Shown here one piece after another: positions 41,716 to 50,309 of a stretch of 64,000 nt of DNA. Every line of letters begins with the position of its first letter. Positions within the stretch are counted from its first letter, which is position 1. The notes under the pieces were generated by a model. That model did not search any database, was not told the DNA's origin, and saw only the letters and a list, made by a program, of their open reading frames with translations. Source of the DNA: Rhodobacter sp. SGA-6-6 (GTDB lineage: Bacteria; Pseudomonadota; Alphaproteobacteria; Rhodobacterales; Rhodobacteraceae); assembly GCF_011043545.1 (NCBI RefSeq), contig NZ_JAAKGP010000005.1, forward strand, positions 248,001 to 312,000, written 5' to 3'. The position numbers and the translations under genes are program-made.

Positions 41716-42960
41716 CTACCAGAGCCGGTTCCCGGCCAATCCCTCCCCGAACCGCGAAATCCCCGGCGCCAGCGGGAAGAGGTCGGCCTGCAGGGCGTGG
41801 TAGATGTCGGGCTTGCCGTCGAACTGGCCGGTTGCCGGGGTTCCGTCTTCGCCGACCTCGGGGAACCAGCCGCCGCGGGCGTGGTCGATGAAGGCGGCGT
41901 CGGCGGAGGTCCAGAGGCGGCGATACCAGGCCTCGTCCTCGGCCCGCCGCTCCAGCTTGACCAGCGCGGCCATCACCCCGATCGCCTCGGTCACCGGCCA
42001 CCAGTAGCGCGAGCGGATCGCCGGCCGGCCGTCGAAATCCAGCGTGTAGTGGATGCCGCCGCGGGCTTCGTCCCAGCCGTCGCGCAGCGCGGCCTCGGCG
42101 ATGCTGCGGGCCAGGACGGGGGAGCCGTCCTGCGGCCGCCCGCACAGGTCCCACCAGTGCAAGAGCAGCCGGGCCAGCTCGAAGCTGTGACCGGGGGTGG
42201 TGCCGGCGGGGCGGAACATCGGGTTGCCGGAATAGCCGCGGTCGATGGACCAGTCCTCGCGGTAATGCTCCGGGATGCGCCAGCGGTTCTCCGGCGCGAT
42301 GCGGCGCAGGAAGAAGTCCAGGATGCGGCCGGCGCGGTCGAGGTAGACCTGCCGCCCCGTCGCCTCATGGGCCGCCAGCAGCGCCTCCACCCCGTGCATG
42401 TTGGCGTTCATGCCGCGGTAGCTGGAGAAGGGCGTCCAGTCGCGGTTCCATTCGTCGGCGAAAAGGCCGGGGCCTTCCTCCCAGAAATGCCGGTCCAGGA
42501 TGGCGGTGGCCTCGTCGATCAGCGCCTGCGCCTCCGGGTGGCCGGCGAGCTTGGCCGAAGACGCCGCCAGCAGCACGAAGACATGGCCATAGGCCAGCTT
42601 GCGGCTGTCGTGGATGGCGTCGCCCTCCAGCGCCCAGAGCCAGCCGCCATGGGCGCGGTCGCGGTGGTGGCTGGCGAGGTAGCGCATCCCCTGGTCGATG
42701 ATCGCATCGCAGCCCGGCCAGCCGGCCAGCTTTGCCAGCGCGTAGGAATGGATCAGCCGGGTGGTGGTGTGCAGTTCCTGCACTCGGCTGGCCAGCGGGG
42801 CGCCGTCGGGACCGAGGGTATGGAAGCCGCCTTCCGCGGCCGGGCTGGCGGCGAAGAAGCGCAGGGCGGCGGCGGCATCGCCGGCCAGAAAGGCGCGGTG
42901 GCCGGGATCGTCCAGCCAGAACCCCGTTGCCGCCTGATCTCCGGGTCCGTGCCGAGCCAT
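41716..42960 (-). CDS. N-acylglucosamine 2-epimerase / mannose isomerase-family protein
   Basis: 414 residues from the ATG at 42960, which has AAAGGAGG upstream. (alpha/alpha)6-barrel AGE family: paired Trp/His-rich helices, RLIHSYALAKLAG, NANMHGVEALLAAHEATG, TPGHSFELARLLLHWWDL and RYWWPVTEA. Catalytic histidines of the family are visible in NMHG and GHSFE. It would interconvert aldose and ketose or epimerise at C2. No sugar genes adjoin it; it stands alone after intergenic element F. Confidence 0.9.
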   Translation of the reverse strand: MARHGPGDQAATGFWLDDPGHRAFLAGDAAAALRFFAASPAAEGGFHTLGPDGAPLASRVQELHTTTRLIHSYALAKLAGWPGCDAIIDQGMRYLASHHRDRAHGGWLWALEGDAIHDSRKLAYGHVFVLLAASSAKLAGHPEAQALIDEATAILDRHFWEEGPGLFADEWNRDWTPFSSYRGMNANMHGVEALLAAHEATGRQVYLDRAGRILDFFLRRIAPENRWRIPEHYREDWSIDRGYSGNPMFRPAGTTPGHSFELARLLLHWWDLCGRPQDGSPVLARSIAEAALRDGWDEARGGIHYTLDFDGRPAIRSRYWWPVTEAIGVMAALVKLERRAEDEAWYRRLWTSADAAFIDHARGGWFPEVGEDGTPATGQFDGKPDIYHALQADLFPLAPGISRFGEGLAGNRLW

Positions 42961-43033
42961 CCATGCCTCCTTTGCCTGTGCCCGACTTATAGGCCGGAGG
43001 CGTCCTGTCCCGCCAGCCCACTCTGAGGTCGGG

Positions 43034-43246
43034 TTGGGCGGGAGAAGGCGAGGCACTGCCTCGCCCCGCCCGTGCGCGGCGACTCAACCGGAGACGGTGG
43101 CGTCACGAGACCCGGAGAGGCCAGCGCCCGACCGGGCGGGCGAGAAGCGCCCGCCGAGGGCGGGGCGGGCGCTGGCCGGGTGCTTTGAGCACCCGGCCGG
43201 AAAAGGTGAAGCGTTGCGCTGTGGCGAAGGCGATGGCCTTCGCCAG
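43034..43246 (-). repeat. Multi-hairpin intergenic element, copy F
   Basis: Reverse orientation. Hairpin 4 is at 43047-43065 and hairpin 1 at 43223-43244. Hairpin 2 (43174-43198) has arms GGCCGGGTGC/GCACCCGGCC, altered from the usual GGCCGGGCC yet fully complementary. Confidence 0.9.
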
Positions 43247-43260
43247 GGAAACCGGGATGT

Positions 43261-43278
43261 GGCGGGGTTCACCCCGCC
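43261..43278. repeat. Half copy of the GGCGGGG hairpin
   Basis: GGCGGGGTTCACCCCGCC, a single palindrome equal to one arm of the hairpins at 22224 and 54499, next to the stop of the FAD/NAD(P) gene. Confidence 0.7.
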
Positions 43279-43281
43279 CCC

Positions 43282-44658
43282 TCACGCCACCGCCAGTTCC
43301 GTCGCCAGCCGCTGCACCTGGTCGCGGATGTCGGGGATGGCGGTGATCTCCCAGAAGGCGGCGCGGGAGACCGGGCCGATGGCCAGCAGGCGGTCCGCCG
43401 GGCGGCCCCGGCCATCGACCAGGCGGCAGCGCGTGTCCACCTCCAGCCCGATCCGCAGCGGATCGACCCGCGCCCGGCCCCGCGCCAGCAGGTCGGCGAT
43501 CAGGGCCGAGGCATTGCGGCCGGGATCGCGCCGGATGCCGCGGCAGTCGAAGATGCGGGCGGCGGGGATCGAGGCGCCGACCTCGCCGCCGAAAAGGCGG
43601 ATGCGGGCCACCGGACCCGAGGGCAGCAGCTCCGCCCCCAGGAATTCCGCCCGTTGCAGCCGCAGCTGGCCCGAGGCCAGCGCCGCATGGACCACCGCTT
43701 CCGAGGCCGGCGGCACCCGGTGGCGATGCACGTCCCACCAGGCCGCGGCATGGCGCAGGAAGCGGGCGCGCTCCACCGGCGGCAGGCTGCGCCAGATCGC
43801 CTGCACATGCGGGCGGATGCCGTCCACCGCGTCGCGCCAGCTGCCGCCCTGCGCCTCGGCCCGCCGCACCAGGGCCCTTGCCCAGCCGGCCAGCGCGCTG
43901 ACCGGCGCGCCGAAGGGCACCTCGGCGCGCGACACCGGCAGCGGGGCCCCGGCGGCATGGGCGCGCGGGACCAGGCCGCGGCGCGAGACCGCCAGGATCT
44001 CGCCGCGATGGCCGGATTTCAGCAGCGTCACCACCCGGTCCACCATGGAAAGGCCGGAGCCGACGAGGATCACCCTGCCGTCGGGATCGGGCGGCGCCGG
44101 CGCGTCCCAGGCCCCGCTCAGCCCCGGGGCGGGCGCCTCGTGGACATGGCCGGTCGCCAGCACGGCGAGGTCGCCGATCACGGTCTGGCCGTCGGCCAGG
44201 CGGACCACCACGCCGCGGGCGCTGTCCTGCAGCCGCAGCGCCTCCTGCCGGACGATGCGCAGCCGCTGCGGCACCGCCTCGCCGGCCCAGGGGGCCAGGA
44301 GGTCGGCGAGATAGGCGCCATAGGTGGCGCGGCTGACGAAACATTCGGGCGTCGCGCCCTCCGCCCGCGCCGCCAGCCAGTCGTGGAAATGCCCGGGCCG
44401 GTCGGGAAAGGCGCTCATGTTGCGCACCCGGGTGTTCAGCAGGTGGTCCGGGTCGGCGGTGGCATAGGCAAGGCCGGGGCCGGGCAGCCGGGCGGGCTCC
44501 AGGAGCGTCACCCGGAAGGCGCGGTCGGGGCGCGACAGCAGCTGCACCGCCATCAGCACCCCGCTGGCCCCGCCGCCGATCACCACCACATGCGGCTGCG
44601 GCGGCAGCCAGCCCAGGCCCGGCGGCCGGGCGGCGGCGGGCTGGTCCGGCCGGGTCAT
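43282..44658 (-). CDS. FAD/NAD(P)-binding protein (COG4529-like)
   Basis: 458 residues. An N-terminal FAD-binding fold (HVVVIGGGASGVLMAVQLL, VTLLEPA), a second dinucleotide site (RVILVGSGLSMVDRVVTLL) and FDCRGIRRDPGRN near the end match the NAD-binding_9/COG4529 flavoprotein group. Several members are induced by nutrient or redox stress; the substrate is unknown. Its ATG overlaps the stop of a 48-residue membrane protein gene, suggesting the two work together, perhaps membrane recruitment of the flavoprotein. Confidence 0.85.
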   Translation of the reverse strand: MTRPDQPAAARPPGLGWLPPQPHVVVIGGGASGVLMAVQLLSRPDRAFRVTLLEPARLPGPGLAYATADPDHLLNTRVRNMSAFPDRPGHFHDWLAARAEGATPECFVSRATYGAYLADLLAPWAGEAVPQRLRIVRQEALRLQDSARGVVVRLADGQTVIGDLAVLATGHVHEAPAPGLSGAWDAPAPPDPDGRVILVGSGLSMVDRVVTLLKSGHRGEILAVSRRGLVPRAHAAGAPLPVSRAEVPFGAPVSALAGWARALVRRAEAQGGSWRDAVDGIRPHVQAIWRSLPPVERARFLRHAAAWWDVHRHRVPPASEAVVHAALASGQLRLQRAEFLGAELLPSGPVARIRLFGGEVGASIPAARIFDCRGIRRDPGRNASALIADLLARGRARVDPLRIGLEVDTRCRLVDGRGRPADRLLAIGPVSRAAFWEITAIPDIRDQVQRLATELAVA

Positions 44659-44801
44659 GGCAGCACCGCGAAACAGGCCAGCAGGGCTAGGCCGATCAGC
44701 ACCGCGGCCAGAAGCACCGGGCCGGTGGCGGAGCCCGGCGGGCCTTTCTCGCGGCCGGCGAAGATTTCCATGAAATGCTGGTCGAAGCGTCCGTCGATCA
44801 T
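44655..44801 (-). CDS. 48-residue single-span membrane protein
   Basis: Starts MIDGRFDQHFMEIFAGREKG and ends in one hydrophobic helix (VLLAAVLIGLALLACFAVLP) at the very C-terminus, a tail-anchor-like layout with the charged part cytoplasmic. The ribosome binding site AAGGAGG is excellent, and the stop overlaps the FAD/NAD(P) gene start (ATGA), both strong signs of a real gene. No family is recognised. Confidence 0.75.
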   Translation of the reverse strand: MIDGRFDQHFMEIFAGREKGPPGSATGPVLLAAVLIGLALLACFAVLP

Positions 44802-44822
44802 CTTTCCATCCTCCTTGCAGGG

Positions 44823-45383
44823 TCAGAGGGCCAGCCGCTGCGGCTCGGCCCGGCGAAGCGGGGCCTGCACCAGCAGCCCGTCGCGCAGCGCCTTGCCGCG
44901 GGGCCAGGGACCGAAGCCGGAGGCGACGTTGACATGCCCCGCCTGGCCCATGTCGACGAAGCCGCCGCCCCAGGCCGCCGCCAGTCCGCGCGCGCGGGAG
45001 AAATCCATCCAGGGATCGTTGCGGCTGGCGACCACCAGCGTCGGGATGTCGAGCCGCTGCTCCGGGATCGGGCCGAAATGGCCGATGCGGTCGCTGCCTG
45101 CGGTCTCGGCCGGGGCGACCAGCAGCGCCGCCCGCACCCGCAGATGCGGCCAGGTCGTCAGCAGCCGGGCGATCAGCACCGCCCCCAGCGAATGGCCGAC
45201 CAGCACGGAGTCGGGGTGGTGCAGGATCATCGAGGCCAGTTCCACCTCCCACAAGTGCGGCATCGGCCGGCCGGGGTTGGTCAGCTCCACGGTCAAGGCG
45301 CGCGGGTCGGTTGCGGCCCACCAGTGCTGCCAATGCGGCTCGGGCGAGCCGTCGAGCCCGGGAACGATCAGCGTCTTGGTCAT
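44823..45383 (-). CDS. RBBP9/YdeN-type alpha/beta hydrolase
   Basis: 186 residues. LIVPGLDGSPEPHWQHWW is the hallmark opening of the RBBP9/YdeN serine hydrolases. The nucleophile is in VLVGHSLGAVL, the acid in SRNDPW and the histidine in GQAGHVN, so the catalytic triad is complete. Substrate unknown. It lies 21 bp upstream of the small membrane protein gene, in one three-gene operon with it and the FAD/NAD(P) protein, and is divergent from an Rrf2 regulator. Confidence 0.9.
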   Translation of the reverse strand: MTKTLIVPGLDGSPEPHWQHWWAATDPRALTVELTNPGRPMPHLWEVELASMILHHPDSVLVGHSLGAVLIARLLTTWPHLRVRAALLVAPAETAGSDRIGHFGPIPEQRLDIPTLVVASRNDPWMDFSRARGLAAAWGGGFVDMGQAGHVNVASGFGPWPRGKALRDGLLVQAPLRRAEPQRLAL

Positions 45384-45534
45384 GTCCTTGCTCCTGCTGC
45401 GGTCGATGATTAAATCTAGCAGGTGTGTCGTGATTTCGGTTTCCAAAGAGCGGGACGGGAAGGGAAGATCCTTCTCCGCTTTTGGCGACAAACCCGACAT
45501 TGATTCCCGGGGTTGCAGGGCGTAACGCTGATCC

Positions 45535-45999
45535 ATGATCACGCAGAAGATGAAATACGCGCTGAAGGCGCTTCTGGCGCTGGCCGACGAGGCGGCGAAG
45601 GAGAAGCCGCAGGCGCTGACCATCGAGGAGATCGCCCGCCGCTCCGGCACGCCGAAGCGGTTCCTGGAGCATATCCTGCTGGAGGTGCGCAATGCCGGCG
45701 TGATCGCCTCCACCCGCGGCAGGGCCGGCGGCTACAGCCTGATCAAGAAGCCGGCGGAGATTTCCATCTCCGAACTGCTGCGCACCATCGACGGCCCGAT
45801 CGCGCCGCTGCCCTGCCTGTCGCGCCGGGCCTACCAGCGCTGCGAGGATTGCTCCGACGAGGCCGCCTGCCGCATCCGCAAGGTCTTCGCCGAGGTGTTC
45901 TGGTCCTACCTGCTGATCATCGACTCGCTGACCCTGGAGGACATGCTCCGCCAGGGCAGCATCGCAGATCAGGTCCTCGGCGTGGAAGCGCAGGGGTAA
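45535..45999 (+). CDS. Rrf2-family transcriptional regulator
   Basis: 154 residues. A winged helix (MKYALKALLALADEA, SGTPKRFLEHILLEVRNAGV, STRGRAGGYSL) is followed by a cysteine set PCLSRRAYQRCEDCSDEAACRIR. Four cysteines would support an Fe-S cluster or thiol switch, but the spacing differs from IscR and NsrR. It is divergent from the hydrolase/membrane protein/flavoprotein operon with a 151-bp shared region, so it probably controls it. Confidence 0.9.
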   Translation: MITQKMKYALKALLALADEAAKEKPQALTIEEIARRSGTPKRFLEHILLEVRNAGVIASTRGRAGGYSLIKKPAEISISELLRTIDGPIAPLPCLSRRAYQRCEDCSDEAACRIRKVFAEVFWSYLLIIDSLTLEDMLRQGSIADQVLGVEAQG

Positions 46000-46022
46000 C
46001 ATTCCCCGGAGCCAAGGGGCGG

Positions 46023-46238
46023 CCGGGCGGGAACAGGCGAGGCACTGCCTCGCCCCCGCCCGTGCGGGACAATTGCACCCGGAAACGGTTGCAGTCCTAG
46101 ACCCGGGGAGGCCAGCGCCCGACCCGGCGGGCGAGAAGCGCCTGGCCCAAGGGCGGGGCGGGCGCTGGCCGGGCCTTTGGGGCCCGGCCGGATGGGTGGA
46201 AGCGTTGCACGGTGGCGAAGGCGATGGCCTTCGCCAAA
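46023..46238 (-). repeat. Multi-hairpin intergenic element, copy G
   Basis: Reverse orientation. Hairpin 4 is at 46036-46054 and hairpin 1 at 46214-46235 (loop GATG). The middle hairpin is of the D/E type. It follows the Rrf2 gene on the same strand. Confidence 0.9.
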
Positions 46239-46323
46239 GAGAGGCGGGAGAAGGTTTGCGCGAAATCACGACTATATTTAGCGTGAATATTCCCTTGCGC
46301 CGGAGCCTGCCCTGTGGCGCAAT

Positions 46324-46356
46324 CGGCGGCAGGCGGGACCGAAGTCCCGGCCGCCG
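46324..46356 (+). promoter_or_regulatory. Leader hairpin before the 82-residue gene
   Basis: CGGCGG (46324-46329) pairs with CCGCCG (46351-46356), enclosing GGGAC/GTCCC around a CGAA loop. It ends a few bases before the AAAGGAG ribosome binding site, so it could gate translation or stabilise the mRNA. Confidence 0.5.
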
Positions 46357-46369
46357 TGAAAGGAGACGG

Positions 46370-46618
46370 ATGATGACCGCAGCGACGACCTTCCCCCGCA
46401 GCCCCCTCGGGCAGGCCGGACGGGCCATTCCCGCCGCTGGACAGCTGCTTCCCACCTGCGCCGTGCGGCTGATCGACCGCCGCACCGGCCGGCCGCACCG
46501 GATCAACGGCAGCCCGCTGGTGCTGTTCACCCGCCGCCCCGAGGAAGCCGCCGCCGAACTGCTGGACGGCCGCGACCCCGCCGTCTGGGAGGCGAGGGTG
46601 GAGCCGATGGGAACCTGA
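46370..46618 (+). CDS. 82-residue conserved-looking protein of unknown function
   Basis: Starts MMTAATTFPRSPLGQAGRAI; the ribosome binding site AAAGGAG is good. The middle part CAVRLIDRRTGRPHRINGSPLVLFTRRPEEAA reads as a compact beta-alpha domain, and the chain ends in WEARVEPMGT. There is no signal peptide or membrane helix. It has its own leader hairpin and a strong terminator, so it is a monocistronic unit that may be highly expressed. No family is recognised. Confidence 0.75.
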   Translation: MMTAATTFPRSPLGQAGRAIPAAGQLLPTCAVRLIDRRTGRPHRINGSPLVLFTRRPEEAAAELLDGRDPAVWEARVEPMGT

Positions 46619-46650
46619 GCCTTCCTTCTCAGAATACTGATCTGAAACGG

Positions 46651-46686
46651 AAACCCCCGGGAGCCGCCAAGGCTGCCGGGGGTTTT
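46651..46686 (+). terminator. Rho-independent terminator
   Basis: AACCCCCGG and CCGGGGGTT form the stem with an inner AGC/GCT pair and loop CGCCAAG, followed by TTTTC. It ends the transcript of the 82-residue gene. Confidence 0.85.
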
Positions 46687-46853
46687 CAGGTCCCGCCGCT
46701 GCGGCGGACAGCAGCCTCTCTTCCCCCCGGCGGCCAGCCAGCCCCTGTCCGGCGATGTCGCAAAATCGCCAATCCGCTTCGCCAATGTTACTGTCGGCCT
46801 GCGCCCTTCGCCGCCTTATGCGCGCAAAGTCCATGCTTTCAGGGGCCGACGAG

Positions 46854-48407
46854 ATGAACGAGACCACCCTCCGGCAAGGCCGCGCAGGCGGGCGCGGCGC
46901 AAGGCGAGCGATGCGCTCCGCCCCGGATTTCGAGATGCTGCCCGCCCTGAAGCGCGGGCTGCCGCTCTGCGAGCCGATGACGCCCGAGCAGGTCGAGCGC
47001 ATCGACGATGCCTCGATGGCGATCCTCGAAGAGGTGGGCGTGATCTTCCGCGACGAGATCGCGCTGGCGGACTGGAAACGCGCCGGCGCCGATGTCCGCG
47101 GCGAGCGGGTCCATCTGGACCGGCATCTGGTGCGCGAGCTGATCGCCAGCATCCCCTCGACCTGGACCTACCGGGCGCGCAACCCCGACCGCTCCTTGCC
47201 CTTCGGCGGCAAGCATTCGATCTTCGTGCCGATGACCGGCGCGCCCTTCATCCGCGACCTGGACGACGTGCGGCGCTGGCCGACGATTGCCGACCTGAAC
47301 GACTTCCACAAGCTCAGCCACATGTCGCCGGCGCTGCATTCGACCGCGCATCACATCGTCGAGCCGATGGACATGAAGGTCAGCCACCGGCACCTGCACA
47401 TCACCTATTCCTCGATGAAACACTCGGACAAGACCTTCATGGGCATGACCACCTCGGGCAAGAACGCCGAGGACGTGATGGCGATGTGCGAGATCCTGTT
47501 CGGCAAGGATGTGATGGAGGAAACGCCGGTAACCACCGGGAACTGCAACGGAAACTCGCCCCTGGTCTGGGACGAGACCATGCTTTCGGCGATGCGCGCC
47601 TTCGTCAGGCGGCGTCAGCCGGTGCTGTGCTCGCCCTTCGTGCTCGGCGGCGCCAACACGCCGGCCTCGGTCGCCCCCGCGGTGGCGCAGCTGAACGCCG
47701 AGGCCCTCAGCGCGCTGGCCTATACCCAGGTCATCCGCAAGGGTGCGCCGGCGATCTACGGCCATTACCTCTCGACCGTCAGCATGAAATCCGGCGCGCC
47801 GATGGCGGGGACGCCGGAGATTTCCCTGATGAACTTCATGATCGGCCAGATGGCGCGGTTCTACGACGTGCCGTGGCGGACCAGCAACCTGCTCGGCGGG
47901 GCCAAGACCTTCGACGCGCAGGCCGGCTATGAAAGCGCCATGACGATGAACGCCGTCCTCCACGCCGGGGCCAATTACATCTGGCACTCGGCCGGCTGGA
48001 ACGAGGCCGGGATGCATTGCTCGATGGCGAAATTCGTGGTCGATGCCGAGATGTGCGCCATGGGCTACCGCATGGCCGAAGGCCCCCGCTGGGACGACTT
48101 CGACGAAGGGCTGGCGGCGGTGCGCGATGTCGGCCCGGGCGGCCATTACCTCGGCCATCCGCATACGCTGGAGAACTTCGAGCGCGCCTTCTTCATGCCG
48201 AAGCTGTTCGACAACAACTCGATCGAGCAATGGCAGGCCGAGGGCTCGGTCGAGATCACCCGAAGGGCGCTGGACCATGCGAGGAAGCTGCTCGGCGACT
48301 ACGAGGAGCCGAAGCTGGACCCGGGCGTGGACGAGGCGCTCCGCGACTATATCGCCCGGCGCGAGCGCGAGATCCCGGCCGAGGACGCGCTGAACACCGA
48401 ATACTGA
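46854..48407 (+). CDS. MttB-family (trimethylamine methyltransferase-like) protein
   Basis: About 517 residues from the ATG at 46854; an in-frame ATG at 46833 is possible. It belongs to the MttB superfamily of corrinoid-dependent methyltransferases, with [59 protein letters not shown] split over the barrel and [14 protein letters not shown]. There is no in-frame amber codon, so it is the non-pyrrolysine type, whose characterised members demethylate glycine betaine or proline betaine rather than trimethylamine. No corrinoid-protein gene is in the window. With HpbD directly downstream, N-demethylation of a proline-type betaine is the best guess. Confidence 0.88.
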   Translation: MNETTLRQGRAGGRGARRAMRSAPDFEMLPALKRGLPLCEPMTPEQVERIDDASMAILEEVGVIFRDEIALADWKRAGADVRGERVHLDRHLVRELIASIPSTWTYRARNPDRSLPFGGKHSIFVPMTGAPFIRDLDDVRRWPTIADLNDFHKLSHMSPALHSTAHHIVEPMDMKVSHRHLHITYSSMKHSDKTFMGMTTSGKNAEDVMAMCEILFGKDVMEETPVTTGNCNGNSPLVWDETMLSAMRAFVRRRQPVLCSPFVLGGANTPASVAPAVAQLNAEALSALAYTQVIRKGAPAIYGHYLSTVSMKSGAPMAGTPEISLMNFMIGQMARFYDVPWRTSNLLGGAKTFDAQAGYESAMTMNAVLHAGANYIWHSAGWNEAGMHCSMAKFVVDAEMCAMGYRMAEGPRWDDFDEGLAAVRDVGPGGHYLGHPHTLENFERAFFMPKLFDNNSIEQWQAEGSVEITRRALDHARKLLGDYEEPKLDPGVDEALRDYIARREREIPAEDALNTEY

Positions 48408-48420
48408 AACCTCCCCGACT

Positions 48421-48447
48421 GGCCGCCCTCCCGGCGGCCGCTTTTTT
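48421..48447 (+). terminator. Rho-independent terminator between the MttB-family gene and hpbD
   Basis: GGCCGCC, loop CTCCC, GGCGGCC, then GCTTTTTT. It lies in the 55-bp gap between two same-strand genes and may attenuate hpbD and the SDR genes. Confidence 0.8.
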
Positions 48448-48462
48448 CCGCATGAGCATGAA

Positions 48463-49566
48463 ATGAAGATCACGGAGATCCACGTCTACGCCCACGACCT
48501 GCCGGTGAAGAACGGCCCCTATACCATGGCCAACGCCAAGGTCTGGTCGCTGGACACCACGCTGGTGAAGATCGTCACCGATACCGGCCTGGTCGGCTGG
48601 GGCGAGACCTGCCCGGTCGGCCCGACCTATCAGCCGCACCATGCCAGGGGCGCGCGGGCGGCGCTGGAGGAGATGGCGCCGGGGCTGATCGGCAGCACGC
48701 TGCATCCCGTCGCGCTGCGGCGCCGGATGGACGGCCTCCTGAACGGCCACCGCTATGCCAAGGCCGCGGTGGACATCGCCGCCCACGACCTGCTGGGCAA
48801 GGCTTGGGGCGTGCGGGTGGCCGACCTGCTGGGCGGCGCGGTGACGGAAAACGTGCCCTCCTACTACGCCACCGGGGTGGGAGAACCGGAGGAGATCGCC
48901 CGCATCGCCGCCGAGAAGGTGGCCGAGGGCTATCCCCGGCTTCAGGTCAAGATCGGCGGCCGCCCGGTCGAGGTGGACATCGAGGTCCTGCGCCGGGTCT
49001 GGGAGGTGATCCGCGGCAAGGGCGTGCGGCTGGCCGCCGACGGCAACCGCGGCCTGCCCACCCGCGACGCGCTGCGGCTGAGCCGCGAATGCCCCGACAT
49101 CCCCTTCACTATGGAGCAGCCCTGCAACTCCATCGAGGAGATCGCCGCCATCCGCGGGCAGGTGCAGCATGGCATCTACATCGACGAGGCCGGCGAGGAC
49201 CTGGCCACGGTGATCCGCGCCGCGGGACAGGGGCTCTGCGACGGCTTCGGCATGAAGGTGACGCGGATCGGCGGCTTGCAGCAGATGGCCGCCTTCCGCG
49301 ACATCTGCGAGGCCCGCACGCTGCCCCACACCTGCGACGACGCCTGGGGCGGCGACATCATCGCCGCCGCCTGCACCCATATCGGCGCCACCGTCAGCCC
49401 GCGGCTGATGGAGGGCGTCTGGCTGGCGCAGCCCTATATCGAAGGCAACTACGACAAGGCGGGCGTGAACATCGTCGGCGGCCATATCCGGCTGCCGGAA
49501 GGCCCCGGCCTGGGTGTGGTGCCCGACGAAGGCATCTTCGGCGCGCCGGTCGCGTCTTTCGGATGA
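48463..49566 (+). CDS. hpbD: 4-hydroxyproline betaine 2-epimerase
   Basis: 367-residue enolase-superfamily enzyme of the MLE subgroup. From memory of the characterised Pelagibaca HpbD it is nearly collinear (opening [16 protein letters not shown]). Key residues fall at the same numbers: acid/base lysines K163 and K265, metal ligands D193, E218 and D241, and Y56 plus W320, which sandwich the quaternary ammonium by cation-pi contacts. It epimerises C2 of trans-4-hydroxy-L-proline betaine and also acts on proline betaine. It is the first step of betaine catabolism and may be kept silent at high osmolarity. The ribosome binding site is weak, and a terminator sits just upstream. Confidence 0.94.
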   Translation: MKITEIHVYAHDLPVKNGPYTMANAKVWSLDTTLVKIVTDTGLVGWGETCPVGPTYQPHHARGARAALEEMAPGLIGSTLHPVALRRRMDGLLNGHRYAKAAVDIAAHDLLGKAWGVRVADLLGGAVTENVPSYYATGVGEPEEIARIAAEKVAEGYPRLQVKIGGRPVEVDIEVLRRVWEVIRGKGVRLAADGNRGLPTRDALRLSRECPDIPFTMEQPCNSIEEIAAIRGQVQHGIYIDEAGEDLATVIRAAGQGLCDGFGMKVTRIGGLQQMAAFRDICEARTLPHTCDDAWGGDIIAAACTHIGATVSPRLMEGVWLAQPYIEGNYDKAGVNIVGGHIRLPEGPGLGVVPDEGIFGAPVASFG

Positions 49567-49574
49567 GGGGAACC

Positions 49575-50309
49575 ATGGGACGTTTTCAGGACAAGACCGC
49601 GCTGGTGACCGGCGCGGCGGGCGGCATCGGCGCCGCGGTGGTGCGGATGCTGCGGGCGGAAGGCGCCCGCGTGGCGGCGGCCGACCGCGATGTCTCGGCC
49701 GTCGAGGCCGAGGCGCATCTGCCGGGCAACCTGCTGGAGCCCGCCTATGCCGACGGCCTGCCCGCGGCGGCGGCAAGGGCGCTCGGCCGGCTGGACATCG
49801 TGGTGAACAACGCCGGGGTGATCACCCGCGGCAAGGTGACCGAGACCTCGGACGAGGACTGGGCCCTGACCCTCGGCGTCAACATCGAGGCGCCGTTCCG
49901 CATCACCCGCGCCGCGATCCCGCTGATGGCGGCGCAGGGCGGCGGTTCCATCGTCAACACCGCATCGTGCTGGGGGCTGCGGCCGGGGCCAGGCCATGCG
50001 GTCTACTGCATGTCCAAGGCCGCGCTCGCCAGCCTGACGCAATGCATGGGCATGGACCACGCGGCGCAAGGCATCCGCATCAACGCCGTCGCCCCGAACG
50101 AGGTCAACACGCCGATGCTGCGGACGGGCTTCGCCAAACGCGGCTTCGACCCGGATACCGCAGTGGCGGAACTCGGCAAGACCGTCCCCTTGGGCCGCAT
50201 CGCCGAGCCGGAAGACATCGCCGAGGTGATCCTCTTCCTCGCCTCCGACGCCGCCCGTTATGTCTGCGGCGCGGTCTACGAGGTCAACGGCGCCAAGGCG
50301 GTGGCATGA
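49575..50309 (+). CDS. SDR-family oxidoreductase 1
   Basis: 244 residues. Classical short-chain dehydrogenase with TGAAGGIG cofactor loop, AADRDVS acidic residue favouring NAD, NNAG, catalytic Ser in NTASCWG and Tyr/Lys in YCMSKAAL. GAGGGG precedes the ATG, 8 bp after hpbD. It is likely to oxidise a hydroxyl or keto intermediate from the same pathway, for example the 4-hydroxyl of the hydroxyproline moiety; the substrate is inferred only from position. Confidence 0.92.
   Translation: MGRFQDKTALVTGAAGGIGAAVVRMLRAEGARVAAADRDVSAVEAEAHLPGNLLEPAYADGLPAAAARALGRLDIVVNNAGVITRGKVTETSDEDWALTLGVNIEAPFRITRAAIPLMAAQGGGSIVNTASCWGLRPGPGHAVYCMSKAALASLTQCMGMDHAAQGIRINAVAPNEVNTPMLRTGFAKRGFDPDTAVAELGKTVPLGRIAEPEDIAEVILFLASDAARYVCGAVYEVNGAKAVA

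Larger units (their letters stand above)
42961..43281. other. Intergenic region holding element F and a half hairpin
   Basis: 321 bp between two minus-strand genes. Element F covers 43034-43246, and a single GGCGGGGTTCACCCCGCC palindrome sits at 43261-43278 against the end of the FAD/NAD(P) gene. Confidence 0.8.
46000..46369. other. Intergenic region: element G, promoter area, 5' hairpin
   Basis: 370 bp. Element G occupies 46023-46238. An AT-richer stretch (46259-46290, ATCACGACTATATTTAGCG) is a likely promoter, followed by a leader hairpin at 46324-46356 right before the ribosome binding site of the 82-residue gene. Confidence 0.6.

Noticed and set aside
46618-46854. Cobalamin riboswitch upstream of the MttB-family gene
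   Set aside because: No B12-box-like sequence or long structured leader is visible in the 235 bp.
46854-48407. Pyrrolysine-containing trimethylamine methyltransferase
   Set aside because: No in-frame amber codon interrupts the gene; it belongs to the non-pyrrolysine branch.
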